Origin: JADCRZ01 sp037718865
Lineage (GTDB): Bacteria; Bacteroidota; Bacteroidia; Chitinophagales; Chitinophagaceae
DNA: 64,000 bases
Assembly (NCBI GenBank): GCA_037718865.1
Contig: JBBJMP010000004.1
Location: 248,001 to 312,000, forward strand
Reading direction: 5' to 3'
Positions 63,876 through 64,000 of the stretch are shown here, in pieces. Position 1 is the stretch's first letter, and each line of letters starts with the position of its first letter. Below the pieces are notes generated by a model. The model was not told the origin of the DNA. It did no database searches and saw only the letters and a list, made by a program, of their open reading frames with translations. Position numbers and translations under genes: made by a program.

Positions 63876-64000
63876 TTAAGAATGACTATTAAACTTGACC
63901 AGGCTGTACTCTTTACATTTGATCTTTCCGATCTGTACGGTCCTCGAGTAAAGGGTCATTTGATGCTGCAGTACTCGGATTCGCTCGTTAAGAAAGCTAA
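63876..64000 (-). CDS. Winged-helix paralogue, 5' end outside the window
   Basis: The minus strand reads SFLNERIRVLQHQMTLYSRT, then VQIGKIKCKEYSLVKFNSHS and stop at 63876-63878. It aligns with GFLNSRIADLRKEITIYSRF and IRIKNVKCKEYSL of the adjacent gene, so the two are tandem duplicates with 10 nt between them. Only the C-terminal 40 or so codons are in the window. Confidence 0.6.
   Translation of the reverse strand, partial: SFLNERIRVLQHQMTLYSRTVQIGKIKCKEYSLVKFNSHS

Overview
The window is chromosomal DNA from a member of the Bacteroidota, most likely family Chitinophagaceae. The evidence is two SusC/SusD pairs, three type IX secretion/gliding-type proteins (PorD, SprE/PorW-like, PorE-like), DUF4296 and DUF3467 proteins, the omega subunit encoded between bamD and coaBC, many Spi/SpII-exported beta-barrel proteins, few visible Shine-Dalgarno sites and one good TAnnTTTG-type promoter element. 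No rRNA, tRNA or CRISPR array was seen.

Layout. 0-6.3 kb: envelope/cofactor genes (bamD, rpoZ, coaBC, porD, DUF4296) and a 3-oxoacid CoA-transferase pair. 6.3-17.5 kb: a decayed VanX-type dipeptidase, an L,D-transpeptidase, a class A penicillin-binding protein, a large SprE/PorW-like TPR protein, AtpZ/AtpI-like membrane proteins without ATP synthase structural genes, and a SprT-like protein. 17.5-32.3 kb: an ATP-grasp protein with a nearby glutamine amidotransferase, a secreted amidase, a relic of a LytS-type histidine kinase, and a carbohydrate-acid block (GH88, KduI, DUF1080, Gfo/Idh/MocA oxidoreductase, FGGY kinase, LutABC). 32.4-39 kb: housekeeping genes guaB, dprA, queE, folD and a PorE-like OmpA protein. 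39-57 kb: outer-membrane genes, two SusC/SusD loci in series, a class V aminotransferase-fold protein and a polysaccharide lyase.

57.4-64 kb is clearly different. It is an accessory region of very small genes, tandem paralogues and frameshifted copies. A repeating order can be recovered: a ~62-residue protein with a PGQR motif (family A), then one or two ~100-residue proteins with a P-T-G-x-Y-F core (families B and B'), then an SRAP (HMCES/YedK-like) gene. Five A copies, four B/B' copies and two non-overlapping SRAP pieces lie within 4.6 kb. A lactonase gene sits between the two SRAP pieces. Further small genes, including two HTH proteins and tandem winged-helix paralogues, continue to the window edge. 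This A-B-B'-SRAP cassette is the best candidate for an undescribed system, although the copies here are mostly broken.

Functionally, the PL/GH88/KduI genes fit breakdown of uronic-acid polysaccharides, and the FGGY kinase plus LutABC fit deoxysugar degradation ending in lactate. All functional calls come from reading motifs by eye; no database search was run.
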